Shown here in pieces: positions 1 through 6,351 of a DNA stretch of 6,351 nucleotides. The position numbers and the translations under genes are program-made. The notes beneath the pieces were generated by a model, which did not search any database, was not told the origin of the DNA, and was given only the letters and a program-made list of their open reading frames with translations. The stretch's first letter is position 1; each line of letters begins with the position of its first letter. This DNA is from an uncultured Devosia sp. (GTDB lineage: Bacteria; Pseudomonadota; Alphaproteobacteria; Rhizobiales; Devosiaceae), in contig CAJYKO010000299.1 of the NCBI GenBank assembly GCA_913775215.1, forward strand, positions 1-6,351, in the 5' to 3' direction.

Positions 1-165
1 CGTTACGGCATAGCCGTCCGCGCTGGTACCCATTGCGCGCAGCCGCTGCTTAAACGATTTGGCGTGACCTCTACCTGCCGGGCCTCGTTCGCCCTATATA
101 ACGGCAAAGATGATGTTGATGCGCTGGTCGATGGCATCGAGCGCGCCCGTAAATTTTTCGCCTGA
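1..165 (+). CDS. sufS: Cysteine desulfurase SufS, C-terminal end (5' truncated by window edge)
   Basis: The last 54 codons of a class II (SufS/CsdA-type) PLP-dependent cysteine desulfurase, which takes sulfur from L-cysteine as a persulfide and feeds it to the SUF scaffold in the cytosol. The visible part reads RAGTHCAQPLL, whose cysteine (codon at 34-36) matches the catalytic persulfide Cys364 of E. coli SufS. It is followed by TCRASFALYN, whose Arg matches the conserved substrate-carboxylate-binding Arg379. The ending, a helix rich in acidic and basic residues (DDVDALVDGIERARKFF), is also typical of the family. The stop TGA lies at 163-165 and the next gene, sufT, starts 11 bp later, so they are almost certainly co-transcribed. 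The PLP lysine and the N-terminal two thirds lie outside the window. Confidence 0.93.
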   Translation, partial: RYGIAVRAGTHCAQPLLKRFGVTSTCRASFALYNGKDDVDALVDGIERARKFFA

Positions 166-176
166 GAGACTTTTAG

Positions 177-569
177 ATGAGCGAAGACACGACACCTGCT
201 GCCGATGAAAACATCGATGTGCGCCTGCAGCCGACCATGCCCGAAAACCTCGGCGATGGCGAAGTGCAGCGCATCACCACCGATCTCATCGGCGCGCTCA
301 AGACCGTCTATGATCCGGAAATTCCGGTCGATATCTATGAGCTTGGCCTGATTTATAAGGTTGATCTCGATGACGATCGGAACCTGACCATCGACATGAC
401 GCTGACGGCGCCGGGCTGCCCGGTTGCGGGGGAAATGCCGGCTTGGGTGGAAAATGCCGCGCGCGGCGTCGAGGGCATTCAGGATGTCACCGTCAACATG
501 GTCTTCGATCCGCCATGGGACGCGAGCCGCATGAGCGAAGAAGCACAAGTTGCGTTGAACTGGTGGTAG
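177..569 (+). CDS. sufT: SUF system Fe-S cluster assembly/maturation protein SufT (DUF59/MIP18 family)
   Basis: A 130-residue protein of the MIP18/DUF59 family, the form found inside SUF operons and named SufT, an accessory factor in maturing Fe-S proteins. Residues 1-28 are an acidic, Pro-containing tail that looks disordered. The DUF59 domain covers about 30-115: DPEIPVDIYELGLIY at 46-60, the signature TLTAPGCP at 75-82 with the single conserved Cys81, and the VFDPPWD motif at 109-115. The C-terminal MSEEAQVALNWW matches the family's usual SufT ending, although the final two tryptophans are unusual to my eye. The ATG at 177 is preceded by a GAGAG stretch at 164-168 that overlaps the sufS stop codon and can serve as ribosome binding site. 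Family membership is clear; the biochemical role of SufT is only partly known and is taken from the family. Confidence 0.93.
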   Translation: MSEDTTPAADENIDVRLQPTMPENLGDGEVQRITTDLIGALKTVYDPEIPVDIYELGLIYKVDLDDDRNLTIDMTLTAPGCPVAGEMPAWVENAARGVEGIQDVTVNMVFDPPWDASRMSEEAQVALNWW

Positions 570-577
570 GATCGCGC

Positions 578-600
578 GTTCACTGCTATATATCGTGAAC
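578..600. promoter_or_regulatory. Dyad GTTCAC-N11-GTGAAC between sufT and sufA
   Basis: A perfect 6-bp inverted repeat (GTTCAC at 578-583, GTGAAC at 595-600) around an 11-nt core that contains CTATATAT. It sits in the 54-bp gap between the sufT stop and the sufA start, and ends 23 bp before the sufA ATG. There is no following T-run, so it is not a classical intrinsic terminator. It could be a protein-binding dyad, a small RNA hairpin that tunes expression or stability of the distal operon gene, or chance. No regulator can be named from the sequence. Confidence 0.3.
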
Positions 601-623
601 TACCGATAAAGGCGGACGACACC

Positions 624-1004
624 ATGGCCTTCAAGATCATGTCCCTGACCGATGCTGCTGCCGAGCGCATCCGTGAAATCATGGAAGATTCGGACAAGCC
701 GGTGATCGGCCTCCGCGTCGGCATCAAGAATGCCGGCTGCGCGGGTGTTTCCTACACGATGGACTATGTCAGCGAGCCCATAAAGGGTGACGACCACGTT
801 ACCGATAGGGGTGTCGATGTCTGGGTCGACCCCAAGGCGACGATGTACCTGCTTGGCACGGTTATGGATTTCGAAGAAACGAAAATGTCTTCGGGTTTTA
901 CCTTCAAGAACCCCAACCAGACCGGTGCCTGCGGGTGCGGCGAGAGCGTGACGCTTAAGGCTGCCGATCTCAAAGCCATCGCCGAGGCGCGCGCGACCGC
1001 CTGA
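624..1004 (+). CDS. sufA: A-type Fe-S carrier protein (SufA/IscA/HesB family)
   Basis: A 126-residue A-type carrier that binds or transfers Fe-S clusters to target proteins in the cytosol. The domain fills nearly the whole protein: the N-terminal helix LTDAAAERIREIM at 8-20, the central NAGCAGVSY at 36-44, and the C-terminal GACGCGES at 101-108. The three cluster or iron ligands expected for the family are all present (Cys39, Cys103, Cys105). The length is slightly above the usual 105-120 because of an Ala-rich C-terminal tail. The start at 624 is supported by an AAAGGCGG stretch at 608-615; Met6 (639) is a possible alternative. It is the last SUF gene here, 54 bp after sufT. The operon position favours the name SufA over IscA or ErpA, but the three cannot be fully separated by sequence alone. 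Confidence 0.92.
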   Translation: MAFKIMSLTDAAAERIREIMEDSDKPVIGLRVGIKNAGCAGVSYTMDYVSEPIKGDDHVTDRGVDVWVDPKATMYLLGTVMDFEETKMSSGFTFKNPNQTGACGCGESVTLKAADLKAIAEARATA

Positions 1005-1048
1005 TCGCGATTGCCTCTTGGGGCGCTTTGTCCTAACACCACGGCATC

Positions 1049-2326
1049 ATGCCGAATACCCTTCCGCCTGCCTACACCATCGTCCCGCCCGGCCGCCCGC
1101 TTTCGGGGCGCGTTTCGCCGCCGGGCAGCAAGTCCATCACCAATCGCGTGTTGCTGCTCGCGGCCCTTGCCGAGGGCAAGAGCCGGCTGACGGGTGCCTT
1201 GAAAAGCAAGGACACCGTGCTGACGGCAGAGGCGTTGCGCCAGATGGGCGTTACGGTTGAAGAGCCAGACTCCACCAGTTTTCTTGTGACTAGCAGCGGC
1301 AAGCTGCAGGCACCCAAGCGGTCGCTCTTTCTCGGCAATGCCGGCACGGCAACGCGCTTCCTGACGGCTGCGGTGGCGACCATTGACGGCACTGTAGTGG
1401 TGGATGGCGACGAGGATATGCGTCTGCGACCTATCAAACCGCTGGTCGATGCGCTCAATTCGCTCGGGATTGATGCCACGGCACCGACTGGGTGCCCGCC
1501 GGTCACAATTCAGGGTACGGGCCAGTTCGGTAAGGGCAGGGTGGAGATCGATGCTTCACTTTCGAGCCAGTATGTTTCGGCACTGCTGATGGCGGCGCCA
1601 TTTGGCGAGGGTCCGATCGAAGTTGCCCTCGCCGGTCAGGACATCGGCGCACGGGGCTATGTCGACCTGACGCTGGCCGCCATGCGTGCCTTCGGTGCCA
1701 AGGTCGAAGAGACTGCACCGGGTACCTGGCAGATCGAGCCGACAGGCTATGTCGCGACAGATTTCCACATTGAGCCCGACGCTTCGGCGGCCACCTATCT
1801 ATGGGGCATCGAGGCGCTGACGGGCGGCAAGATCGATCTCGGTGTTGCTGCCGATGCCTTTACCCAGCCCGACGCTGCGGCGCAGGCCATGATCGCCCAG
1901 TTTCCCAATATGCCAGCCGTAATCGATGGTTCGCAGATGCAGGACGCTGTCCCGACAATGGCTGTCGTTGCTGCCTTCAACAACACACCGGTCCGTTTCG
2001 TTGGCATCGCCAATCTGCGCGTCAAGGAAACGGACCGCATCCGCGCCGTGGCCAACGAGCTGAATCGTATTCGACCAGGCCTGGCAGTGGAGGAGGGCGA
2101 CGAGCTCGTCGTCAATTCCGATCCGGCGCTGATGGAGGCCTCTCAGCGCAATGCCACGTCGCGGATCGAAACTTACCACGACCATCGCATTGCCATGAGC
2201 TTTGCCCTGGCGGGCCTCAGGGTAGGTGGCGTGACGATTCTCGATCCGGCCTGCACCGGCAAGACATATCCGGACTATTGGGAAATGCTTAAGGGACTTG
2301 GAGTGGCGCTCACGCCGACGGCGTAA
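1049..2326 (+). CDS. aroA: 3-phosphoshikimate 1-carboxyvinyltransferase (EPSP synthase)
   Basis: Full-length EPSP synthase (425 aa; E. coli AroA is 427), which joins shikimate-3-phosphate and phosphoenolpyruvate in aromatic amino acid synthesis. Visible motifs: PPGSKSITNR at 24-33 with PEP-binding Lys28; LFLGNAGTATRF at 93-104; SSQ at 172-174 for the shikimate-phosphate site; QDAVPTM with Asp299, matching catalytic Asp313 of E. coli; RVKETDR at 324-330 with Glu327 matching Glu341; HDHR at 377-380; and DPACTGKTYPDYW near the C-terminus. The motifs resemble the E. coli-like (class I) form more than the CP4-like class II form I associate with rhizobia. In the GNAGTA-R loop the glycine is kept (Gly99, E. 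coli Gly96) but the residue at E. coli Pro101 is Phe104. No good Shine-Dalgarno sequence is visible before the ATG; a TTGGGGCG stretch lies too far upstream, at 1018-1025. It starts 44 bp after sufA, so read-through from the SUF operon is possible. Confidence 0.95.
   Translation: MPNTLPPAYTIVPPGRPLSGRVSPPGSKSITNRVLLLAALAEGKSRLTGALKSKDTVLTAEALRQMGVTVEEPDSTSFLVTSSGKLQAPKRSLFLGNAGTATRFLTAAVATIDGTVVVDGDEDMRLRPIKPLVDALNSLGIDATAPTGCPPVTIQGTGQFGKGRVEIDASLSSQYVSALLMAAPFGEGPIEVALAGQDIGARGYVDLTLAAMRAFGAKVEETAPGTWQIEPTGYVATDFHIEPDASAATYLWGIEALTGGKIDLGVAADAFTQPDAAAQAMIAQFPNMPAVIDGSQMQDAVPTMAVVAAFNNTPVRFVGIANLRVKETDRIRAVANELNRIRPGLAVEEGDELVVNSDPALMEASQRNATSRIETYHDHRIAMSFALAGLRVGGVTILDPACTGKTYPDYWEMLKGLGVALTPTA
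2312..2324. other. Short hairpin ACGCC-GAC-GGCGT at the aroA 3' end
   Basis: A 5-bp perfect stem with a 3-nt loop that overlaps the last codons and stop of aroA, just before the convergent end of the diguanylate cyclase gene. Neither strand has a T-run after it, so it would be at most a weak pause or RNA-end stabiliser. It may simply follow from the coding sequence. Confidence 0.2.
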
Positions 2327-2332
2327 GGAACA

Positions 2333-3400
2333 TCACGCAGCGGAAACTCCAGCCGCTGCCGGCTCTGAAAGCTCGGCGATCGTTTGCTCGGTCACGACAC
2401 GGTTTCGCCCGGCATGCTTTGCGGCATATAGGCATCGGTCGGCGCGCTCGATCAGCGATCCGGCAGTATCCGTCGATTTGAACGATGCAATGCCGAAGGA
2501 CGCCGTTATACGGCCAAGCTTCTCGTTGGTCGAGCGCTTGAGCAATTCCTTGCCATAAATGGCCTGGCGGACATTTTCTGCGACGATGGTTGCGCCGTTG
2601 AGGTCCGTGTTGGGAAGAATGGCTACGAATTCTTCGCCACCGTAACGGGCTGCGAGATCTCTGCCCTTGATGTTTGACTTGATCGTCATCGCGACAAGGC
2701 GGAGGACCTGATCGCCCGTTTGGTGCCCAAAGGTGTCGTTGAACGTCTTGAAGTGATCGATATCGATCAGGATCAGGCACAGGGGCCCGCCGGTCTGCCG
2801 CGCTTCGGCGATGGCGGAACGCAAGCCCTCGTCAAAGCTTTTCCGGTTGGCGATCTTGGTCAGCGGGTCGAGCAGGGATTCTCGCCTGACATCATCGAGA
2901 TCACGCTGCAGCGAAGCGATATCTTCTCGCGAGGCTTCGAGCTTTTGTTCGAGCGCTCGATTTGTGTCCTGCATCCGGCGGGTCTCGGCCAGAAGGCGCT
3001 TGGCGAGCAATTTTAGCGCCTCGGGGCCGATTTCACGCTCCAGATCGCCCTGAGCGGATTGTAGAGAACCGGAATAGGTATTTGCCGTCGTCATGGCGTG
3101 ATCGATGGCTGAATGAACCGCCTCGATACGCACCTGCATGCGTTCGGACACCGTCGATATACGGTCGTTGACGTCGGACTTCAGGAATTCGTTATAAAGC
3201 GTTTCTGCCAGGCTCTGGGTTGGCGAATTGCCAGTCGTGAAAATCGCGTTGATGCGATGATTGAGCGAAGGATTGACGCCAGTGGCATAGGTGTAGAGCA
3301 GTTCATAGAACTGCGGGTAGGGCGGAATAGAGCTCTTCTTCAAGAGGTCGAGGGCAGCGTTCGCGTAACCCAACGCTCGTTTGAATTCGTGATCGGACAA
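2333..3400 (-). CDS. Soluble diguanylate cyclase with GGEEF domain (DgcB-like N-terminal helical region)
   Basis: A 355-residue protein predicted to make cyclic di-GMP from two GTP. Residues 1-130 form a helical domain without membrane segments, containing SIPPYPQFYELLYTYATG, a type seen in DgcB-like alphaproteobacterial cyclases. A heptad-rich coiled coil at about 133-175 should dimerise it, leading into the GGDEF domain at 178-335: DPLTKIANRKSF, LIDIDHFKTFND with metal-binding Asp213, and the active site GGEEF at 254-258. The residues of a product-inhibition I-site read KGRD (245-248), so the usual first Arg of RxxD is replaced by Lys. The start is TTG at 3398-3400: no ATG occurs in frame before codon 88, the upstream frame is stopped at 3467-3469, and GGGGAAGG lies just ahead. 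It is downstream of the helicase with a 120-bp gap, so it may have its own promoter. No sensory domain of a named family is visible. Confidence 0.9.
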   Translation of the reverse strand: MSDHEFKRALGYANAALDLLKKSSIPPYPQFYELLYTYATGVNPSLNHRINAIFTTGNSPTQSLAETLYNEFLKSDVNDRISTVSERMQVRIEAVHSAIDHAMTTANTYSGSLQSAQGDLEREIGPEALKLLAKRLLAETRRMQDTNRALEQKLEASREDIASLQRDLDDVRRESLLDPLTKIANRKSFDEGLRSAIAEARQTGGPLCLILIDIDHFKTFNDTFGHQTGDQVLRLVAMTIKSNIKGRDLAARYGGEEFVAILPNTDLNGATIVAENVRQAIYGKELLKRSTNEKLGRITASFGIASFKSTDTAGSLIERADRCLYAAKHAGRNRVVTEQTIAELSEPAAAGVSAA

Positions 3401-3520
3401 AGCCTTCCCCGCGTCCCCAACGCGCCGACTACCGGCAAAACAGTCTACTTCGAAGTCATTTACAAGTCATACCAAAGGCCAGATAAAAGTACGGCCAGAA
3501 TTTTCAACTATGCCAGTAAT
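3401..3520 (-). other. Gap between helicase and diguanylate cyclase genes, presumed cyclase 5' region
   Basis: This stretch is AT-richer than its neighbours. It contains a 7-bp direct repeat (GGCCAGA at 3477-3483 and 3493-3499, start-to-start 16 bp) and a 10-bp palindrome ACTTCGAAGT at 3447-3456. A TTGAAA on the minus strand (3502-3507) could be a -35 box, but no convincing -10 box sits at the right distance. No terminator with a T-run follows the helicase stop. The repeats could be regulator sites for the cyclase, but at this length they are also expected by chance. Confidence 0.25.
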
Positions 3521-4930
<1,410 letters not shown>

Positions 4931-5118
4931 TCAACGGGTCATCCGGGAAACGGGCCGGAGCGAAATGCTCGGGGCGGCTCACCGCGGAAACAGTCAACAA
5001 AGTCCATGTCGGGGGCAGTGGCTCAAGACCCATGCCTCGAGTGACCGAGGCTATAGTAAACGCAAGCAATTGTGGCGCTTGCGCCGAGTAAATATCTTGA
5101 GCCAGGATGAACCTTGCG
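4931..5118 (-). promoter_or_regulatory. Probable long 5' leader of the helicase mRNA with alternative hairpins
   Basis: If transcription starts about 7 bases past the -10 box described at 5125-5130, the helicase message has a leader of about 190 nt. On the minus-strand RNA it can form a 7-bp stem (GCAAGC-containing arms at 5061-5067 and 5077-5083, 9-nt loop) or a competing compact hairpin GGCG-CAAG-CGCC at 5074-5085. The two share bases and exclude each other. Nearer the gene, GCCTCG at 5034-5039 and CGAGGC at 5046-5051 form a 6-bp stem. I see no tRNA, no known riboswitch and no credible coding sequence here. A 98-residue minus-strand frame overlapping the helicase start does not look like a protein. 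Confidence 0.4.
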
Positions 5119-5124
5119 GCGCGG

Positions 5125-5152
5125 ACCATAGCGCAAAGCCCTTGAGTGTCAA
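5125..5152 (-). promoter_or_regulatory. Sigma70-type promoter toward the helicase gene
   Basis: On the minus strand a perfect TTGACA (5147-5152 in plus coordinates) is followed after 16 bp by TATGGT (5125-5130), with GCGC directly before it. This TTGAC ... CTATGGT pattern is typical of strong housekeeping promoters in alphaproteobacteria. It points to the helicase, whose start codon is about 190 bp downstream. Just upstream of the -35 box, AAGACCG occurs twice (minus strand; 5153-5159 and 5170-5176), one and a half helical turns apart, which might be an activator site. Confidence 0.6.
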
Positions 5153-5176
5153 CGGTCTTGGCCGATTTTCGGTCTT

Positions 5177-5341
5177 TTGGTGAATGTCGTCTGGCTGGAA
5201 AGACTTTGTGCCGAAAACCAGTTCAATGACTCGGCATGTCGAAAGGGAGGCCTCAAGTTCGTCTCTGGAGAGGCCCTTACACGATTTGTCGGCCAGGCTA
5301 GTCTATCTCCGGCCTAGAAGATCAGACTTCAGAGAGGATGA
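5177..5341. other. Intergenic stretch without recognisable gene
   Basis: I see no gene with family resemblance on either strand. A 73-residue plus-strand frame across it has no recognisable motif. It contains one hairpin-forming stretch at 5249-5275 (GGCCTC and GAGGCC arms, 15-nt loop, with flanking AAGGG/CCCTT that can extend it past a bulge). It also contains an AGAGAGG stretch at 5331-5337 just ahead of ATGs at 5338 and 5344. Those ATGs open only an 11-13-codon frame that ends at 5379, so they are probably fortuitous. Confidence 0.4.
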
Positions 5342-5620
5342 TCATGCGGCCTTTTCACCATCTGCTGGCTGCTGGCTGAGGGGTGTTTCGTCTGGATGCT
5401 GCTAGGGCCATTCGCCGAAGCGCCAGAGCACACGATGCTGCAAAAAGTGGTGCCACTGGAGCGCCAGGGCCACGTCTTTGGGTTTGCTCAATGGGTGGAG
5501 CAAGCCGCAACGACGCTGACGGCATTTCTCATCAGGCCATTGACGCAATTCGTCGTCATTCCATTCAGGACGGATGGGGCTGCGCTATCAGTGGCTTCCG
5601 CATCGCTTTTTGTTCCATAA
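5342..5620 (+). pseudogene. Remnant of a major facilitator superfamily (MFS) transporter gene
   Basis: The frame running from the codon after the TGA at 5339-5341 to the TAA at 5618-5620 encodes about 92 residues. It reads like an internal part of an MFS drug or siderophore-type exporter: hydrophobic ICWLLAEGCFVWMLLGPFAEA, then VPLERQGHVFGFAQWVEQAA, then LTAFLIRPLTQFVVIPFRTDG. MFS proteins of this kind usually read VPxExQGRVFGFAQSVEQAASPLTAFLIGP and have about 400-430 residues in 12 membrane helices. Here the first two thirds and the final part are missing, and residues such as Trp, Thr-Thr and Arg replace the usual Ser, Ser-Pro and Gly, as expected in a gene no longer under selection. Similarity fades after the TDG stretch. 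An in-frame ATG at 5396 has no clear ribosome binding site. Recognition is from memory of the family; a small expressed membrane peptide is unlikely but not excluded. Confidence 0.62.
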
Positions 5621-5636
5621 TATATATTATGCGAAC
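5612..5636. promoter_or_regulatory. AT-rich near-perfect palindrome upstream of mazG
   Basis: A perfect 16-bp palindrome, CATAATATATATTATG (5616-5631), is flanked by GTTC at 5612-5615 and GAAC at 5633-5636, so the symmetry extends to 12 bp per arm with one unpaired base (C5632). It overlaps the end of the transporter remnant and lies 90 bp before the mazG start codon. A run of 14 A/T bases is striking in this GC-rich region. It could be an operator, an AT-rich -10 region, or a cruciform or RNA hairpin. There is no T-run after it on the plus strand. Confidence 0.45.
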
Positions 5637-5725
5637 GACGTGGATGTTGAGTTTCGGCTGGTGGTGACGCCCTAGCGCCTTTGCTGTATCGGTTGCCGGC
5701 CCTTCTCTTGCCCTCGGAGCATCCC
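5637..5725 (+). other. Short upstream region of mazG with ribosome binding site
   Basis: Nothing coding is visible. A GGAG at 5716-5719, 6 bases before the ATG at 5726, is a well-placed ribosome binding site that fixes the mazG start. No confident -35/-10 pair was found; the AT-rich palindrome just upstream is the only plausible location for a -10 box. Confidence 0.5.
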
Positions 5726-6351
5726 ATGCAGCCGTCTCGTGATATTTCCCGACTTGTCGAGATCATGGCGGCGCTGCGTGATCCGGTGACGGGTTGTCCC
5801 TGGGACCTCGAGCAGGATTTTTCGACGATCCGTAATTACACGATCGAGGAAGCCTATGAGGTTGCGGATGCGATCGAGCGGCAGGATTTTGAGGATCTGC
5901 GCGAAGAGCTTGGCGATCTGCTGCTGCAGCCGATCTTTCATGCGCAGATGGCCAAGGAAGCCGGTCACTTTGATCTTGGCGATGTGATCTATGCCATCAC
6001 CGAAAAGCTGATCCGTCGGCACCCGCATGTGTTCGGCGCGCAATCGGCCGATAGCGCAGCTGGCGCCCAAGTCAGCTGGGAAGCCGTGAAGGCCGAGGAG
6101 AAAAAAGCCAAGGCGGCGCGGCAAGCGGGCAAGCTCGCCTCTGCCATCGACGACATCCCGCAAGTGCTCCCTGCCCTGACCCGCGCTGAAAAGCTGACAA
6201 AAAAGGCCGCCAAGGTTGGTTTTGACTGGCCGGACTTTGCTGCGGTGATGGCAAAGGTGCGCGAAGAACTCGATGAGGTCGATGAAGCGCGGGCGGGTGC
6301 CGACCAGGCCGCTGTCCACGAGGAAATCGGCGATCTCCTCTTTGCGGTCAG
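5726..6351 (+). CDS. mazG: Nucleoside triphosphate pyrophosphohydrolase MazG (3' truncated by window edge)
   Basis: The first 208 codons of MazG, which hydrolyses NTPs and dNTPs to the monophosphate and pyrophosphate and is thought to clean up non-canonical nucleotides and modulate (p)ppGpp-linked stress responses. The family has two tandem MazG domains, and both are visible. The first has LRDPVTGCPWDLEQ at 17-30, the metal-binding EEAYE at 41-45 and EELGD at 60-64, and RRHPHVFG at 97-104. The second starts near 152 (TRAEKLTKKAAKVGFDW), with EELDE at 180-184 and EEIGD at 199-203. A charged Lys/Ala-rich linker separates them. One small deviation is QPIFHA at 68-73, where a Val normally follows the Gln. 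About 60 residues should lie beyond the window (usual length about 270). The start is set by GGAG at 5716-5719. The upstream neighbour is a dead transporter gene, so it is probably transcribed on its own. Confidence 0.94.
   Translation, partial: MQPSRDISRLVEIMAALRDPVTGCPWDLEQDFSTIRNYTIEEAYEVADAIERQDFEDLREELGDLLLQPIFHAQMAKEAGHFDLGDVIYAITEKLIRRHPHVFGAQSADSAAGAQVSWEAVKAEEKKAKAARQAGKLASAIDDIPQVLPALTRAEKLTKKAAKVGFDWPDFAAVMAKVREELDEVDEARAGADQAAVHEEIGDLLFAV

Noticed and set aside
3..548. A 181-codon minus-strand frame across sufS and sufT
   Set aside because: It is antisense to two clear SUF proteins, and its translation has no recognisable motif.
5361..5378. Tandem CTGCTGG repeat
   Set aside because: Only about two units long; too short to count as a repeat element.
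4931..5725. Possible tRNA, small RNA gene, CRISPR array or insertion sequence in the gene-poor stretch
   Set aside because: No TpsiC-like arm or cloverleaf, no regularly spaced repeats, no transposase frame or terminal inverted repeats with target duplication were seen.
5672..6319. A 215-codon open frame on the minus strand over mazG
   Set aside because: The plus strand encodes unmistakable MazG motifs with a good ribosome binding site; the antisense frame shows no domain and is explained by GC-rich codon bias.

Overview
The window is about 60% GC. Its protein sequences and gene set point to an alphaproteobacterium, probably of the order Hyphomicrobiales (Devosiaceae would fit, but this rests on protein resemblance only). 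It is mostly ordinary chromosomal housekeeping DNA with one decayed stretch. I did not find a clear undescribed system.

Left part (1-2326, + strand): the 3' end of a SUF iron-sulfur cluster assembly operon (end of sufS, then sufT and sufA), followed 44 bp later by aroA for EPSP synthase. The first three genes supply sulfur and assemble, mature or carry Fe-S clusters. aroA belongs to the shikimate pathway and appears to have been placed next to them rather than to work with them. The gap between sufT and sufA holds a short dyad.

Middle part (2333-4930, - strand): a soluble diguanylate cyclase (GGEEF) and, upstream of it in the same direction, a RhlE-type DEAD-box RNA helicase. Both use non-ATG starts (TTG and GTG). 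The cyclase converges tail-to-tail on aroA with only 6 bp between the stop codons.

Right part (4931-6351): an approximately 800 bp stretch with no intact gene. It contains a good sigma70-type promoter firing leftwards toward the helicase, a roughly 190 nt helicase leader with competing hairpins, the remnant of a major-facilitator transporter gene (about 93 codons), and an AT-rich near-perfect palindrome. The window ends inside mazG (+ strand), a nucleoside triphosphate pyrophosphohydrolase gene that is cut by the right edge.

The points most worth checking are a non-proline residue at the position of Pro101 in the EPSP synthase active-site loop, the leader architecture of the helicase, the two GTTC...GAAC AT-cored dyads, and the transporter remnant.
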